The notes under the pieces were generated by a model, which worked only from the letters and a program-made list of their open reading frames with translations, did no database searches and was not told the DNA's origin. The position numbers and the translations under genes are program-made. From assembly GCA_021801255.1 (NCBI GenBank), contig JAJYYH010000036.1:62001-126000 (forward strand): a DNA stretch of 64,000 nt, in the 5' to 3' direction. Within the stretch, counting starts at the first letter, position 1. Each line of letters opens with the position of its first letter. Below, piece by piece: positions 32,754 to 41,112 of this stretch. The DNA is from Pseudomonadota bacterium (GTDB lineage Bacteria; Pseudomonadota; Alphaproteobacteria; Acetobacterales; Acetobacteraceae).

Positions 32754-33920
32754 GTGTCCAATATCGCGCTCACGCTCCATCCGAGCATCCATGAGATCGC
32801 GGGCGCGGCCTGGGATGCCTGTGCCGGGACGGCGGAAAACCCCTTCATCAGCCATGCTTTCCTGAGCGCTCTCGAAGACAGCCGCTCGGTCGGCCCGCGC
32901 ACCGGCTGGCAGCCCCGCCATGCCGCCCTCCGCGATGGCGCAGGCGATCTCCTCGCGGTTGTCCCGATGTATGTAAAATCGCACAGCTATGGCGAATATG
33001 TTTTCGACCACGCCTGGGCCCATGCCTTCGAGCGCGCGGGCGGCCGCTATTACCCCAAACTCCAGGTCGCGGTGCCGTTCAGCCCGGTGCCCGGCCCGCG
33101 CCTCCTGGTCCGCGCGGGCAGCGGCGTCGATGCCGCGGCACTCGCCGCTGCCCTGGTCGCCGCCTGCCGCGAGGACGGGCTTTCCTCGGTGCATGTCACC
33201 TTCTGCGCCGAGGCGGAGTGGCGCGCGCTCGGGGCGGCGGGCTGGCTCCAGCGCCAGGGCGTGCAATTCCACTGGCATAACGCTGGCTACCGGAGCTTCG
33301 AGGATTTTCTGGCCGCCCTCGCCTCGCGCAAGCGCAAGACCATCCGGCGCGAGCGGCGCGAGGCGCTGGGCGCCGGCCTCACCTTCGCGACGCTGGCCGG
33401 ATCGGAGATCGCCGAGCGGCACTGGGATGCGTTCTATCGTTTTTATCTCGCGACCATCGAGCGCAAATGGGGCGGCGCCTATCTGACGCGGCGTTTTTTC
33501 AGCCTGCTCGCCGAGCGGCTCGGCGACAAAGTGGTGCTGATGCTCGCCCTCCATCAGGGCCGGCCGGTCGCGGGCGCGCTCAATCTGCGCGGTTCCTCGG
33601 CGCTTTATGGGCGCAATTGGGGGGTGCTCGGCGATTGGCCGTTCCTGCACTTCGAACTCTGCTATTATCAGGCGATCGACTTCGCCATCGCGCACGGTCT
33701 CGCCCGCGTCGAGGCCGGGGCGCAGGGCGAGCATAAGCTGGCGCGCGGCTATCTCCCGGCGCCCACCTATTCGGCGCACTGGATCGCCCATCCCGGCCTG
33801 CGGCGCGCGATCGGTGATTTTCTCGAAGCCGAGCGCCTGGCCGTCGCCGCCGAGGCGCGCGCGCTCGGCACATTATCGCCCTTCCGCCGCGCTGGCGGGG
33901 AGGACACGGAGCCCCCATGA
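32754..33920 (+). CDS. FemAB-like/GNAT-type N-acyltransferase (DUF482 family)
   Basis: A 388-residue cytosolic protein. NPFISHAFLSALEDSRSVGPRTGWQPRHAAL at the N-terminus and KRKTIRRERREALGAG, FLARVEAGAQGEHKLARGYLP-type segments (VEAGAQGEHKLARGYLP) at the C-terminus are conserved in the PF04339 family, related to FemAB peptidyltransferases. The acceptor is unknown. Start is GTG at 32754. It begins 43 bases after the tandem repeat, so it likely has its own promoter or depends on readthrough. Confidence 0.8.
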   Translation: MSNIALTLHPSIHEIAGAAWDACAGTAENPFISHAFLSALEDSRSVGPRTGWQPRHAALRDGAGDLLAVVPMYVKSHSYGEYVFDHAWAHAFERAGGRYYPKLQVAVPFSPVPGPRLLVRAGSGVDAAALAAALVAACREDGLSSVHVTFCAEAEWRALGAAGWLQRQGVQFHWHNAGYRSFEDFLAALASRKRKTIRRERREALGAGLTFATLAGSEIAERHWDAFYRFYLATIERKWGGAYLTRRFFSLLAERLGDKVVLMLALHQGRPVAGALNLRGSSALYGRNWGVLGDWPFLHFELCYYQAIDFAIAHGLARVEAGAQGEHKLARGYLPAPTYSAHWIAHPGLRRAIGDFLEAERLAVAAEARALGTLSPFRRAGGEDTEPP

Positions 33921-33939
33921 AAACGGAAGGATCAAACAG

Positions 33940-34239
33940 ATGACAAGCAAAACCACGGCGAAACATCACACCGTGATCGATCGCGCGGAATTGCGCGTTA
34001 CCGAATGGCGCCTGGAGCCGGCGGCGGCGACCGGACACCACCGGCATGATTTCGACTATCTCGTGGTGCCGCTCACCACCGGCGTTTTGCGGGCGGTCGC
34101 GGCGAACGGGACGACCGAGACGCCGCTCTCGCCGGGAAAACCCTATTTCCGCAAGGCCGGTGTCGAGCATGACGTGATCAATGCCGGTGCCGCGCCACTC
34201 GCTTTCCTTGAAATCGAATTGAAGGACCGGCCCGGCTGA
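33940..34239 (+). CDS. Small cupin-domain protein
   Basis: A 99-residue single-domain cupin. Metal-binding motif 1 is visible as GHHRHDFDYLVVPLTTG and motif 2 as FRKAGVEHDVINAG, followed by LAFLEIEL. Such small cupins are metal-dependent enzymes or sensors; the substrate is unknown. The ATG at 33940 follows ACGGAAGG. It is 19 bases after the FemAB-like gene and may be co-transcribed. Confidence 0.75.
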   Translation: MTSKTTAKHHTVIDRAELRVTEWRLEPAAATGHHRHDFDYLVVPLTTGVLRAVAANGTTETPLSPGKPYFRKAGVEHDVINAGAAPLAFLEIELKDRPG

Positions 34240-34257
34240 GCACGCCGGCCGCGCCGC

Positions 34258-35055
34258 TCATTCGCCGCGCGGCGAAATTTTGTGGTGGGCGAGGAGTTCC
34301 GAGAGCGCGTCGATCTTGGCCTCCAGCCGCTGGAAGCGGCGGCGCTCGCGCAGCATGTTCTTGCGGTCCAGCCGCTCGCGGAGCGCGGCGACAATCACCG
34401 CCACGAACAGATTGAGCAAACCAAAACTCGTCACCATCAGGAACGGCGCGAAGACCAGCCACGCCCACGGCGCCTGGCGCACCACCGGCAGCACCGCTTC
34501 GAGATTGGAGCCGAAGCTCGCCATCGTCGCATAGAGATAGATCGCGGTGAGGCCGAGCGTGCCGTAATGCGCGGGGTCGATTTCGCGAAACAGATTGGTG
34601 GCGATGATCATGAAGCAATAGAACACCACGGCGAGAACCGTGAAGGCCGCTGCCATGTTGCGCAGCGCCCCGAAGAGGGCTTCCACGGTCGCGCGCACAT
34701 TGGGGAGAAACGAAATCAGCCGCAACACGCGCAGCACGCGCAGCACCCGCAACGCCGAGAGCGTCTCGATCCGCGGCACCAGCGACAGCAAGGTCACGGT
34801 GATGTCGAAAATATCCCAGCCCCCGCGCAGCACGGCGCGGCCTTTCACCGCGACGCAGAGCGCGACATCGAGGACCATCCAGCCGAGGAGCACGGCATTG
34901 ATGCCGCTCAGAATGTCCCAGTCCTCGGATTTCGGCGGCACCGCCGTGAGCACACCGAGCAGCACCGAATTCACGAAAATCACCGCCCCGGTGCCCCACC
35001 GCCAGGGCGGGGAGCGATAGAGCCGGCCGAGCGATGCTCTCAAGCCAACGGTCAT
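34258..35055 (-). CDS. Voltage-gated-like cation channel (ion transport protein)
   Basis: A 265-residue six-helix channel subunit like NaChBac. S4 is clear (RIETLSALRVLRVLRVLRLISFL, arginine every third residue), with a pore loop at AIYLYATMASFGSNLEAV, S6 at LMVTSFGLLNLFVAVIVAAL, and a C-terminal coiled coil. The selectivity filter reads TMASFGS where sodium channels have TLESWS, so the key glutamate is replaced by alanine; ion preference may differ. Monocistronic, convergent with the cupin gene. Confidence 0.82.
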   Translation of the reverse strand: MTVGLRASLGRLYRSPPWRWGTGAVIFVNSVLLGVLTAVPPKSEDWDILSGINAVLLGWMVLDVALCVAVKGRAVLRGGWDIFDITVTLLSLVPRIETLSALRVLRVLRVLRLISFLPNVRATVEALFGALRNMAAAFTVLAVVFYCFMIIATNLFREIDPAHYGTLGLTAIYLYATMASFGSNLEAVLPVVRQAPWAWLVFAPFLMVTSFGLLNLFVAVIVAALRERLDRKNMLRERRRFQRLEAKIDALSELLAHHKISPRGE

Positions 35056-35097
35056 GCGGCATGGCCGTTGGGAGCGCGGGTCCGCCGCCCGGCCGCC

Positions 35098-36393
35098 CTA
35101 TTCGGCGGGCACGGGAGGAGCTTCTTCCAGGCGGCGGTCATGGGGCAGCAGCAGCACGATGATCAGCGCCACCACGGCGGCGCCGGCGATCACGAAGAGG
35201 CCGCTGGTGAAGCTTCCGGTATAGTCGCGCAACGCGCCCATCACGTAGGGCCCGGCGAAACCCGAGAGATTGCCGATCGAGTTGATCACCGCGATGCCCC
35301 CGGCCGCCGCGGTGCCCGAGAGGAAGGCGGTGGGAAACGTCCAGAAGATCGGCAGGCCGGCGAAGATCCCGAAACCAGCTACCGAAAGCACGATCATCTT
35401 GAGTACGGGATCGGGGAGCAGGCCGGAGATCGCGATGCCGCCGGCGGCGGCCGCCAGCGCGATCGCCATATGGCCCTTGCGTTCCATCTTGCGGTCCGAT
35501 CGCCGGCCCCAGAGCACCATGCTGATGGTACCGACGATATAGGGAATGGCGGTGACCAGCCCGGTTTGCGCATTGTTCAGCCCGAACGCCTTGACGATCT
35601 GCGGCAGCCAGAAGCTGAGGCCGTAATTCACCGCGACCAGCCCAAAATAGATCACCGCGATCGCCAGCACCCGCGGGTTCACCAGGGCTTCCAGTACGCC
35701 ATAATCACGTGCCTGCTCACGCACGCGCCGCTCGGCGGCCATGCGCGCGACCAGCCACGCGCGCTCCTCGGGGGCGAGCCAGGTGGCGTGCGAGGGCAGA
35801 TCGGTGAGATAGAACCAGCAGACCACCCCGAGCACGATCGCCGGGATGGCCTCGATGATGAACAGCCACTGCCAGCCGCGCAGGCCCAAGGTGCCGCCCA
35901 TGTAAAGAATGAAGCCCGAAACCGGCGCGCCGATCACGGTGGAAAGCGGAATCGCCGCCATGAAATAGCTGATGATGCGGCCGCGATAGACGCCGGGAAA
36001 CCACAGCGTGAGATAAAAGATGATGCCGGGGAAGAACCCCGCCTCGGCCGCGCCCAGCAGGGTGCGCACGACATAAAAGCTGGTCTCGCCTTGGATGAAG
36101 GCCATCGCGCCCGAGCAGATCCCCCAGGTGACCATGATCCGCGCGATCCAGCGGCTTGCGCCGAAGCGGTCGAGGGCGAGGTTGGAGGGCACCTCGAAGA
36201 CGAAATAGGCGATGAAGAAGATGCCGGCGCCGAAGCCGAAGGCGGTCGCGGTGAGATGCAGGTCGTTGATCATGGTGAGGGCGGCGAAGCCGACATTCAC
36301 CCGATCGAGATAGGCCGCGAAATAGCAGAGGATGAGGAACGGCACGAGCCGTCGCATCACCTTGGCCATGGTTCTCGCTTCAAGGTCGTCCAT
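35098..36393 (-). CDS. MFS transporter, anion:cation symporter family
   Basis: A 431-residue, 12-helix major facilitator. LCYFAAYLDRVNVGFAALTM, FEVPSNLALDRFGASRWIARIMVTWG and LGAAEAGFFPGIIFYLTLWFPGVYRGRI are hallmarks of the ACS family that imports organic acids such as sugar acids, phthalate or tartrate. The substrate cannot be told from sequence. The ATG at 36393 (MDDLEARTMAKVMRRL) is preceded by GGGGAGGG; the track start is rejected. No catabolic neighbour is obvious. Confidence 0.85.
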   Translation of the reverse strand: MDDLEARTMAKVMRRLVPFLILCYFAAYLDRVNVGFAALTMINDLHLTATAFGFGAGIFFIAYFVFEVPSNLALDRFGASRWIARIMVTWGICSGAMAFIQGETSFYVVRTLLGAAEAGFFPGIIFYLTLWFPGVYRGRIISYFMAAIPLSTVIGAPVSGFILYMGGTLGLRGWQWLFIIEAIPAIVLGVVCWFYLTDLPSHATWLAPEERAWLVARMAAERRVREQARDYGVLEALVNPRVLAIAVIYFGLVAVNYGLSFWLPQIVKAFGLNNAQTGLVTAIPYIVGTISMVLWGRRSDRKMERKGHMAIALAAAAGGIAISGLLPDPVLKMIVLSVAGFGIFAGLPIFWTFPTAFLSGTAAAGGIAVINSIGNLSGFAGPYVMGALRDYTGSFTSGLFVIAGAAVVALIIVLLLPHDRRLEEAPPVPAE

Positions 36394-36474
36394 GCCCCGT
36401 TTCCCTCCCCGAATTTGCCCGCCCGCGCGGGTGAGGTCTGAGAACGCCACAATTCCGCGCCCGCCGCAAGCGGC

Positions 36475-36918
36475 TCAGCGGCGCCGGGCGGCGAAGAAAT
36501 CGCGCAGCAGCGCGGCGCAGGCGCCCTCCTCGATCCCGCCCACAATCTCGGGACGATGCAGGCAAGACGGCGCCGCCAAAACCCGCGCGCCATGCTCGAC
36601 GCCCCCGCCCTTCGGGTCATAGGCACCGAAAATCAGCCGGCTGACGCGAAAGAGGCTCAAAGCCTGGGCGCACATCGGGCAAGGTTCGAGCGTGACGACG
36701 AGAGTGCAATCATCGAGATAGCGGCTGGCGCGCAGCGCGGCGGCGGCACGCAGCGCCAGCATCTCGGCATGCGCGGTGGCATCGTGGCGCGCCTCGACCT
36801 CGTTGCCGGCGACGGCAAGGGTCGCGCCGTCGGGGTCGAGCACCACCGCGCCCACCGGCACCTCGCCCCGCATCCCCGCCGCCCGTGCCGCCACCAGCGC
36901 CCGCTCCATCGGGTTCAT
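36475..36918 (-). CDS. tadA: tRNA adenosine(34) deaminase
   Basis: A 147-residue zinc deaminase with HAEMLALRAAA and LEPCPMCAQAL, the HAE/PCxxC zinc site. TadA converts the wobble adenosine of tRNA-Arg(ACG) to inosine and is essential in most bacteria. GAYDPKGGGVEHGARVL supports TadA over guanine or cytosine deaminases. It is divergent from the amidotransferase gene, 39 bases apart. Confidence 0.9.
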   Translation of the reverse strand: MNPMERALVAARAAGMRGEVPVGAVVLDPDGATLAVAGNEVEARHDATAHAEMLALRAAAALRASRYLDDCTLVVTLEPCPMCAQALSLFRVSRLIFGAYDPKGGGVEHGARVLAAPSCLHRPEIVGGIEEGACAALLRDFFAARRR

Positions 36919-36957
36919 CGCTTGCTCCCTTTTGCCGCCCGGTCTAGCACAGGCGCC

Positions 36958-37662
36958 ATGGCTTCATCTCGCCCCGTCATCGGCCTCACCCTCGATGCCG
37001 AACCCGCCGGCCTCTATTCGCGCTGGCCGTGGTACGCGCTCCGCGCCAATTACGCCGAGGCCATCGCCGCGGCCGGCGGCCTGCCGTTCGCCCTGCCGCA
37101 TCTCCCCGACCTCGCGGACGCGATGCTCGCGCGGCTCGACGGGTTGGTGGTGACAGGGGGCGCCTTCGATGTCGATCCGGCGCTTTACGGCGCGGCGAGC
37201 GCGCATCCCTCCGTCACCCTGAAATCCGCCCGCACGCTGGCCGAAATGGCGCTGCTGCGCGGCGCCCTGGCCCGCGACATGCCGCTTCTCGGCATTTGCG
37301 GCGGCGAGCAATTGCTCGCCGTGGCGCTCGGCGGGCGGCTGTTCCAGCATATCCCGGACGCCATCCCCGGCGCGCTCGAGCATGAGGGGCATGAGCCGGG
37401 GCATGACATCGCCATCATGCCTGAAAGCCTGCTGGCCCGCGCAACCGGGGCCGAGGGGATGCATGTCAATTCCTCGCACCATCAGGCGGTGGCCGAACCG
37501 GGATCGCACGCCGTGGTCAATGCCCGCGCCCCCGACGGCGTGATCGAGGGCATCGAGGCGCCGGGCCGGCGGTTTTGTCTCGGCGTGCAGTGGCATCCGG
37601 AATTCCACACCGACCCCGGGGATGCCCGCCTGCTCGCCGCCTTCATCGCCGCCTGCCGCTGA
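36958..37662 (+). CDS. Class I glutamine amidotransferase-like (gamma-glutamyl-GABA hydrolase family)
   Basis: A 234-residue PuuD-like hydrolase. The nucleophile lies in LLGICGGEQLLAV, with histidine and glutamate in GVQWHPEFH, and GGAFDVDPALYG early. PuuD cleaves gamma-glutamyl-GABA in putrescine degradation, but no puu genes are nearby, so the substrate is uncertain. The ATG at 36958 is chosen; the track ORF start lies inside antisense tadA. rluB begins 11 bases downstream. Confidence 0.85.
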   Translation: MASSRPVIGLTLDAEPAGLYSRWPWYALRANYAEAIAAAGGLPFALPHLPDLADAMLARLDGLVVTGGAFDVDPALYGAASAHPSVTLKSARTLAEMALLRGALARDMPLLGICGGEQLLAVALGGRLFQHIPDAIPGALEHEGHEPGHDIAIMPESLLARATGAEGMHVNSSHHQAVAEPGSHAVVNARAPDGVIEGIEAPGRRFCLGVQWHPEFHTDPGDARLLAAFIAACR

Positions 37663-37673
37663 ACGAGGGGACG

Positions 37674-38420
37674 ATGAGCAGCGCGGACGCGACCACGGGG
37701 GGCGGCGAACGCATCGCCAAATTCCTCGCCCGCGCCGGGGTGGCCAGCCGCCGCGCCGCCGAGGCGATGATCGCCGCGGGCCGCGTGCGGCTCAACAACC
37801 AGCCGGTCACCCACCCCGCGACTTTTATCCAGCCCGGCGATATCGTCGTGGTGGACGGCGCGCCGGTTGCGAAACCCGAGCGCACGCGGCTCTGGCGCTA
37901 TCACAAGCCGGACGGTCTGGTCACCACCCATCGCGACCCGGAAGGCCGCCCGACGGTGTTCGAACGCCTTCCCCCCGGCCTGCCCCGGGTGATCAGCATC
38001 GGCCGGCTCGATCTCACCAGTGAAGGTCTCCTCCTGCTGACCAATGACGGCGCGCTCGCCCGCCTGCTCGAACTGCCCGCGACGGGCTGGATCCGCCGCT
38101 ACCGGGTGCGCGTGCATGGCGCGGTGGAACCGCCGGCGCTTGCCGCCCTCGCCCGCGGCATCACCATCGCCGGGGTGCGCTACGGCCCGATCGAGGCCGG
38201 GCTCGATCAGCGCAAGGGTGAAAACGCCTGGCTCACGGTCGGCCTGCGCGAGGGGCGCAACCGCGAAATCCGCAAGGTGATGGCCGAACTCGGCCTCGCC
38301 GTGACGCGGCTCATCCGCACCAGCTACGGCCCCTTCCAGCTCGGGCTTCTGCCGCGCGGCGCGGTCGAGGAGATCCCCGCCCGGGTGCTGCGCGAGCAAT
38401 TGCCCAAACCCGCCCCCTGA
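37674..38420 (+). CDS. rluB: 23S rRNA pseudouridine synthase, RluB/RsuA family
   Basis: A 248-residue protein with an N-terminal S4 RNA-binding domain (RIAKFLARAGVASRRAAEAMIAAGRV) and a catalytic domain with the key aspartate in GRLDLTSEGLLLLTNDG. GRNREIRKVMAELGLAVTRLIRTSYGPFQLG is the conserved C-terminal block. RluB modifies U2605 of 23S rRNA; RluE/F or RsuA are alternatives, but length and the S4 domain favour RluB. It overlaps rsmD by one base (TGATG). Confidence 0.88.
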   Translation: MSSADATTGGGERIAKFLARAGVASRRAAEAMIAAGRVRLNNQPVTHPATFIQPGDIVVVDGAPVAKPERTRLWRYHKPDGLVTTHRDPEGRPTVFERLPPGLPRVISIGRLDLTSEGLLLLTNDGALARLLELPATGWIRRYRVRVHGAVEPPALAALARGITIAGVRYGPIEAGLDQRKGENAWLTVGLREGRNREIRKVMAELGLAVTRLIRTSYGPFQLGLLPRGAVEEIPARVLREQLPKPAP

Positions 38421-38968
38421 TGCCGCGCATCATCGCCGGCCGCCTGCGCGGCAGGCGGCTCGTAACGCCCGCCGGCGCCGCCACCCGCCCGACCGCCGAG
38501 CGCGTCCGCCAGGCGCTTTTTGACATGCTCGCCCACGCCCCCTGGGCCGAGGGCTCTCTGATCGGGGCACAGGTGCTCGATGCGTTCGCCGGCAGCGGCG
38601 CGCTCGGGCTTGAGGCGTTCTCGCGCGGCGCGGCGCGGGTCGATTTCATCGAGCATGACCGTGCCGCCTGTGCCGCGATCGTCGCCAATATCGCTTCCCT
38701 GGCGCCGGGGGCGCCGCTCCGGCTGCACCGCGCCGATGCGCTTCGCCCCCCGCCCGGGCAGCCCTGCTCGCTCGTCCTGCTCGATCCGCCTTATGGCAAG
38801 AACCTGGTATTCTCCGCTCTCGCGGCGCTGCGCAAGGCGGGCTGGATCGCGCCCGCGGCGCTGATCGTGGCCGAACTCGGCCATGGCGAGGAGATCCCGG
38901 CGGCGCTCGGCCCGCCGCTCGCAGCGCGCGGCCATGGCGCCGCGCAGATACTCATCTGGCGCGGTTGA
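38420..38968 (+). CDS. rsmD: 16S rRNA (guanine966-N2)-methyltransferase
   Basis: A 182-residue SAM-dependent methyltransferase. MPRIIAGRLRGRRL...RPTAERVRQALFDML is the RsmD opening, followed by the SAM motif DAFAGSGALGLEAFSRGA and the catalytic LLDPPYGKN. It modifies 16S rRNA during 30S assembly. Coupled to rluB at the start. Its last 17 bases overlap the end of the convergent prenyl synthase gene. Confidence 0.92.
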   Translation: MPRIIAGRLRGRRLVTPAGAATRPTAERVRQALFDMLAHAPWAEGSLIGAQVLDAFAGSGALGLEAFSRGAARVDFIEHDRAACAAIVANIASLAPGAPLRLHRADALRPPPGQPCSLVLLDPPYGKNLVFSALAALRKAGWIAPAALIVAELGHGEEIPAALGPPLAARGHGAAQILIWRG

Positions 38969-40001
38969 GGGTATAGTCGGCGGCGTCGAGCAGGGCCTGG
39001 CGGAGCGGCGAGGCGGCGAAGCAAGCGAGCGCTTCCTGAGCACTCCGGGCGAAGCCCGCGGCGCGCGCGATCGTCGCCTCGATGGCGCGGTGGCGCGCGA
39101 TCAGTGCCAGGGCATGGGCCAGATCGTCCTCGCCCTGCTCGCTCCGGACAATGGTGCGCTCCCAGAAAGCATGCTCCTCGGGCGAGCCGGCGTGATAGGC
39201 GAGCAGCACCGGCAGCGTCACCTTGCCCTCGCGGAAATCATCACCGACGGTCTTGCCGAGCAGCGCCTGATCGGCGGCGTAGTCGAGGGCGTCATCGACG
39301 AGCTGAAAGGCGATGCCGAGATCGAGCCCGTAGCGCGCCAGCGCCGCCGCGACGGGCTCTTCCCGCCCCGCGACTACCGCGCCGACCTGGCAGGCGGCGG
39401 AAAACAGCGCCGCCGTCTTGCCGCGAATGACATCGAGATAGCGCGCCTCATCGGTCGCCAGATCGTTCTGGGTGATCAGTTGCAGCACCTCGCCCTCGGC
39501 GATGGTGGCGGCGGCGCGCGAGAGGATGGCCAGCACGTCGAGCGAGCCGTCCTCGACCATGAGCTGGAAAGCGCGGGCGAACAAAAAGTCGCCAACCAGG
39601 ACGGAAGCCTTGTTGCCGAACACCGCATTGGCACTGGCGAGACCGCGCCGCAGCGCGCTTTCATCGACCACGTCGTCATGCAGCAGGGTCGCGGTGTGGA
39701 TGAACTCGACACAGGCGGCGAGCGCCACATGGCGGGTGCCGCGATAGCCGCAGAGCCGCGCCGCGGCGAGCGTCAGCATCGGCCGCAGCCGCTTGCCGCC
39801 GGCCGCGACGATATGGGCGGCGAGCGCGGGGATGAGGGCGACCGGGCTTGCCATGCGCGCAACAATCGCCTGATTGCAGGCCTCGAGATCGGCCGATACC
39901 AGGGCGCCGAGCCGGTTCAGCGCGTCCTCCTCCGGACGTGCCGCCTCCGTTGGTTCGACCGAGATGACCGCGCCACTTGGTTGCATGAGGTTCTGTGGCA
40001 C
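38952..40001 (-). CDS. Trans-polyprenyl diphosphate synthase (octa/deca-prenyl type)
   Basis: A 349-residue isoprenyl synthase. The first aspartate-rich motif is LLHDDVVDE and the second FQLVDDALDY, with GGKRLRPML upstream and GKTVGDDFREGKVTLPVLL downstream. It probably makes the ubiquinone side chain, as IspB does. Chain length cannot be read with confidence. The 16-residue N-terminal extension before the core is unremarkable. It is divergent from the DUF2007 gene. Confidence 0.9.
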   Translation of the reverse strand: MPQNLMQPSGAVISVEPTEAARPEEDALNRLGALVSADLEACNQAIVARMASPVALIPALAAHIVAAGGKRLRPMLTLAAARLCGYRGTRHVALAACVEFIHTATLLHDDVVDESALRRGLASANAVFGNKASVLVGDFLFARAFQLMVEDGSLDVLAILSRAAATIAEGEVLQLITQNDLATDEARYLDVIRGKTAALFSAACQVGAVVAGREEPVAAALARYGLDLGIAFQLVDDALDYAADQALLGKTVGDDFREGKVTLPVLLAYHAGSPEEHAFWERTIVRSEQGEDDLAHALALIARHRAIEATIARAAGFARSAQEALACFAASPLRQALLDAADYTLNRAR

Positions 40002-40042
40002 GATATCGGGCTGTCGGAAAGAGGGTCAAGGAGCGCCCACGT

Positions 40043-40249
40043 ATGCGAACCGTCGCGCAGTCGAACGACGCCGTGCGGCTCAGTTTCCTGCTGGTGCTGC
40101 TCAAGGATGCCGGCATCCGGGCGGTGGTGCTCGATGCTCATACCGCGGGCATCGAGGGCAGCATCGGCGCCATCCCGCGCCGGCTGGTGGTAGCGACCGA
40201 GGACGAAACGCGGGCGCGGCGCGTGCTGAGCGAAGCGGGCGAGATGTGA
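40043..40249 (+). CDS. DUF2007-family small protein
   Basis: A 68-residue protein: MRTVAQSNDAVRLSFLLVLLKDAGIRAVVLDAHTAGIEGSIG..RRLVVATEDETRARRVL. This is the DUF2007 (putative signal-transducing) fold, related to PII-like or ACT-type small domains. Function is unknown. AAGGAG upstream of the ATG at 40043 supports this start over the longer track ORF. Its stop overlaps the methyltransferase GTG (ATGTGA). Confidence 0.8.
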   Translation: MRTVAQSNDAVRLSFLLVLLKDAGIRAVVLDAHTAGIEGSIGAIPRRLVVATEDETRARRVLSEAGEM

Positions 40250-40995
40250 GCGCTGCGGCGGAGAGCCTGGGAACCCTGCTCGGCGGGCGGGTGATCTATG
40301 CCCAGCAGCGCGCGGGCTACCGCACCGGGATCGAGCCGGTGCTGCTCGCCGCCGCCATCCCCGCCCGCGCGGGTGAACGGGTTCTCGAGGCCGGCACCGG
40401 GGCGGGGGCGGCGCTCTTGTGTCTGGCCGCGCGGCTGCCCGAAATCTCCGCGACCGGGATCGAGCGCGATCCCGATCTCGCCCGCCTCGCCGGCCGCAAT
40501 ATCGCCGCCAATCACTGGGCGGCGCGGCTGACGGTCGAGGCCCGCGATATCACCGCCGCTGCCACCGGCGGCCCCGCGTTCGATCACGCCTGCGCCAATC
40601 CCCCCTGGCATGACCGTCGCGCCACCCCCTCGCCCAACCCTCTGCGCCGCGCCGCCAAGCACGCCGCGCCCGGCCTGCTCGAGGCCTGGGCGGCGGCCCT
40701 CGCGGCGGCCCTCCGCCCGCGCGGCAGCCTCACCTTGATCCTTCCCGCCGGCGCGCTCGCTGCCGGGTTGGCGGCGCTGGAGCGGGCGGGATGCGGCGCC
40801 GCGCGGCTGTTGCCGCTCTGGCCGAAACCCGGCCGCGCGGCCCGGCTGATCCTGCTGCAGGCGCGCCGCGCGGCCACCGGCCCCTGCCAGATCCTGCCCG
40901 GCCTCACCCTGCATACCCCGGGAGGGGGCTATACCGCGGCCGCCGAGGCCATTCTCCGCCACGGCGCGGCGCTCGATCTCGGCACGGTGGCATAA
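40246..40995 (+). CDS. TrmN6-like SAM-dependent N6-adenine methyltransferase
   Basis: A 249-residue methyltransferase. SAM motif VLEAGTGAGAALLCLAARLP and the catalytic CANPPWHD (NPPY type) identify an N6-adenine methyltransferase of the YfiC/TrmN6 class, which modifies A37 of tRNA1-Val. The GTG at 40246 overlaps the DUF2007 stop, and the N-terminal LGTLLGGRVIYAQQRAGYRTGIEPVLLAAA is typical. The long track ORF upstream of this is a shadow. The DUF2007-methyltransferase pair is common in alphaproteobacteria. Confidence 0.83.
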   Translation: MSAAAESLGTLLGGRVIYAQQRAGYRTGIEPVLLAAAIPARAGERVLEAGTGAGAALLCLAARLPEISATGIERDPDLARLAGRNIAANHWAARLTVEARDITAAATGGPAFDHACANPPWHDRRATPSPNPLRRAAKHAAPGLLEAWAAALAAALRPRGSLTLILPAGALAAGLAALERAGCGAARLLPLWPKPGRAARLILLQARRAATGPCQILPGLTLHTPGGGYTAAAEAILRHGAALDLGTVA

Positions 40996-41057
40996 GGTAG
41001 CGCGCGGCGTCGCGCGGGGCTTTGCTCGCCGGGCCGGGTTTTCCGCTGTTTCCGGCG

Positions 41058-41086
41058 TTGACAGCGCCGCGCCCGCGCCCGATTGT
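41058..41086 (+). promoter_or_regulatory. Probable promoter of the Mo-hydroxylase operon
   Basis: A perfect -35 TTGACA (41058-41063) and GATTGT (41081-41086) are separated by 17 bases. The -10 is weak, so activation is plausible. Transcription would start near 41093, 20 bases before the first ATG. Confidence 0.5.
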
Positions 41087-41106
41087 AGGCACACAAACGA
41101 TCGGGC
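41077..41106. promoter_or_regulatory. Candidate operator palindrome over the promoter
   Basis: 7-bp arms GCCCGAT (41077-41083) and ATCGGGC (41100-41106) flank a 16-bp centre that also contains TTGT and ACAA half-sites. The palindrome overlaps the -10 element and presumed start, where a repressor would block transcription. No regulator gene lies next to the operon. Confidence 0.45.
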
Positions 41107-41112
41107 GGTCGC

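Noticed and set aside
34282-36441. 719-residue plus-strand ORF antisense to the ion channel and MFS genes
   Set aside because: Low-complexity His/Arg/Glu/Gln-rich translation spanning two real minus-strand genes; GC-driven open frame.
40996-41112. tRNA or small gene in the gap before the Mo operon
   Set aside because: No cloverleaf or ribosome-binding site plus ORF; the gap is explained by a promoter and palindrome.
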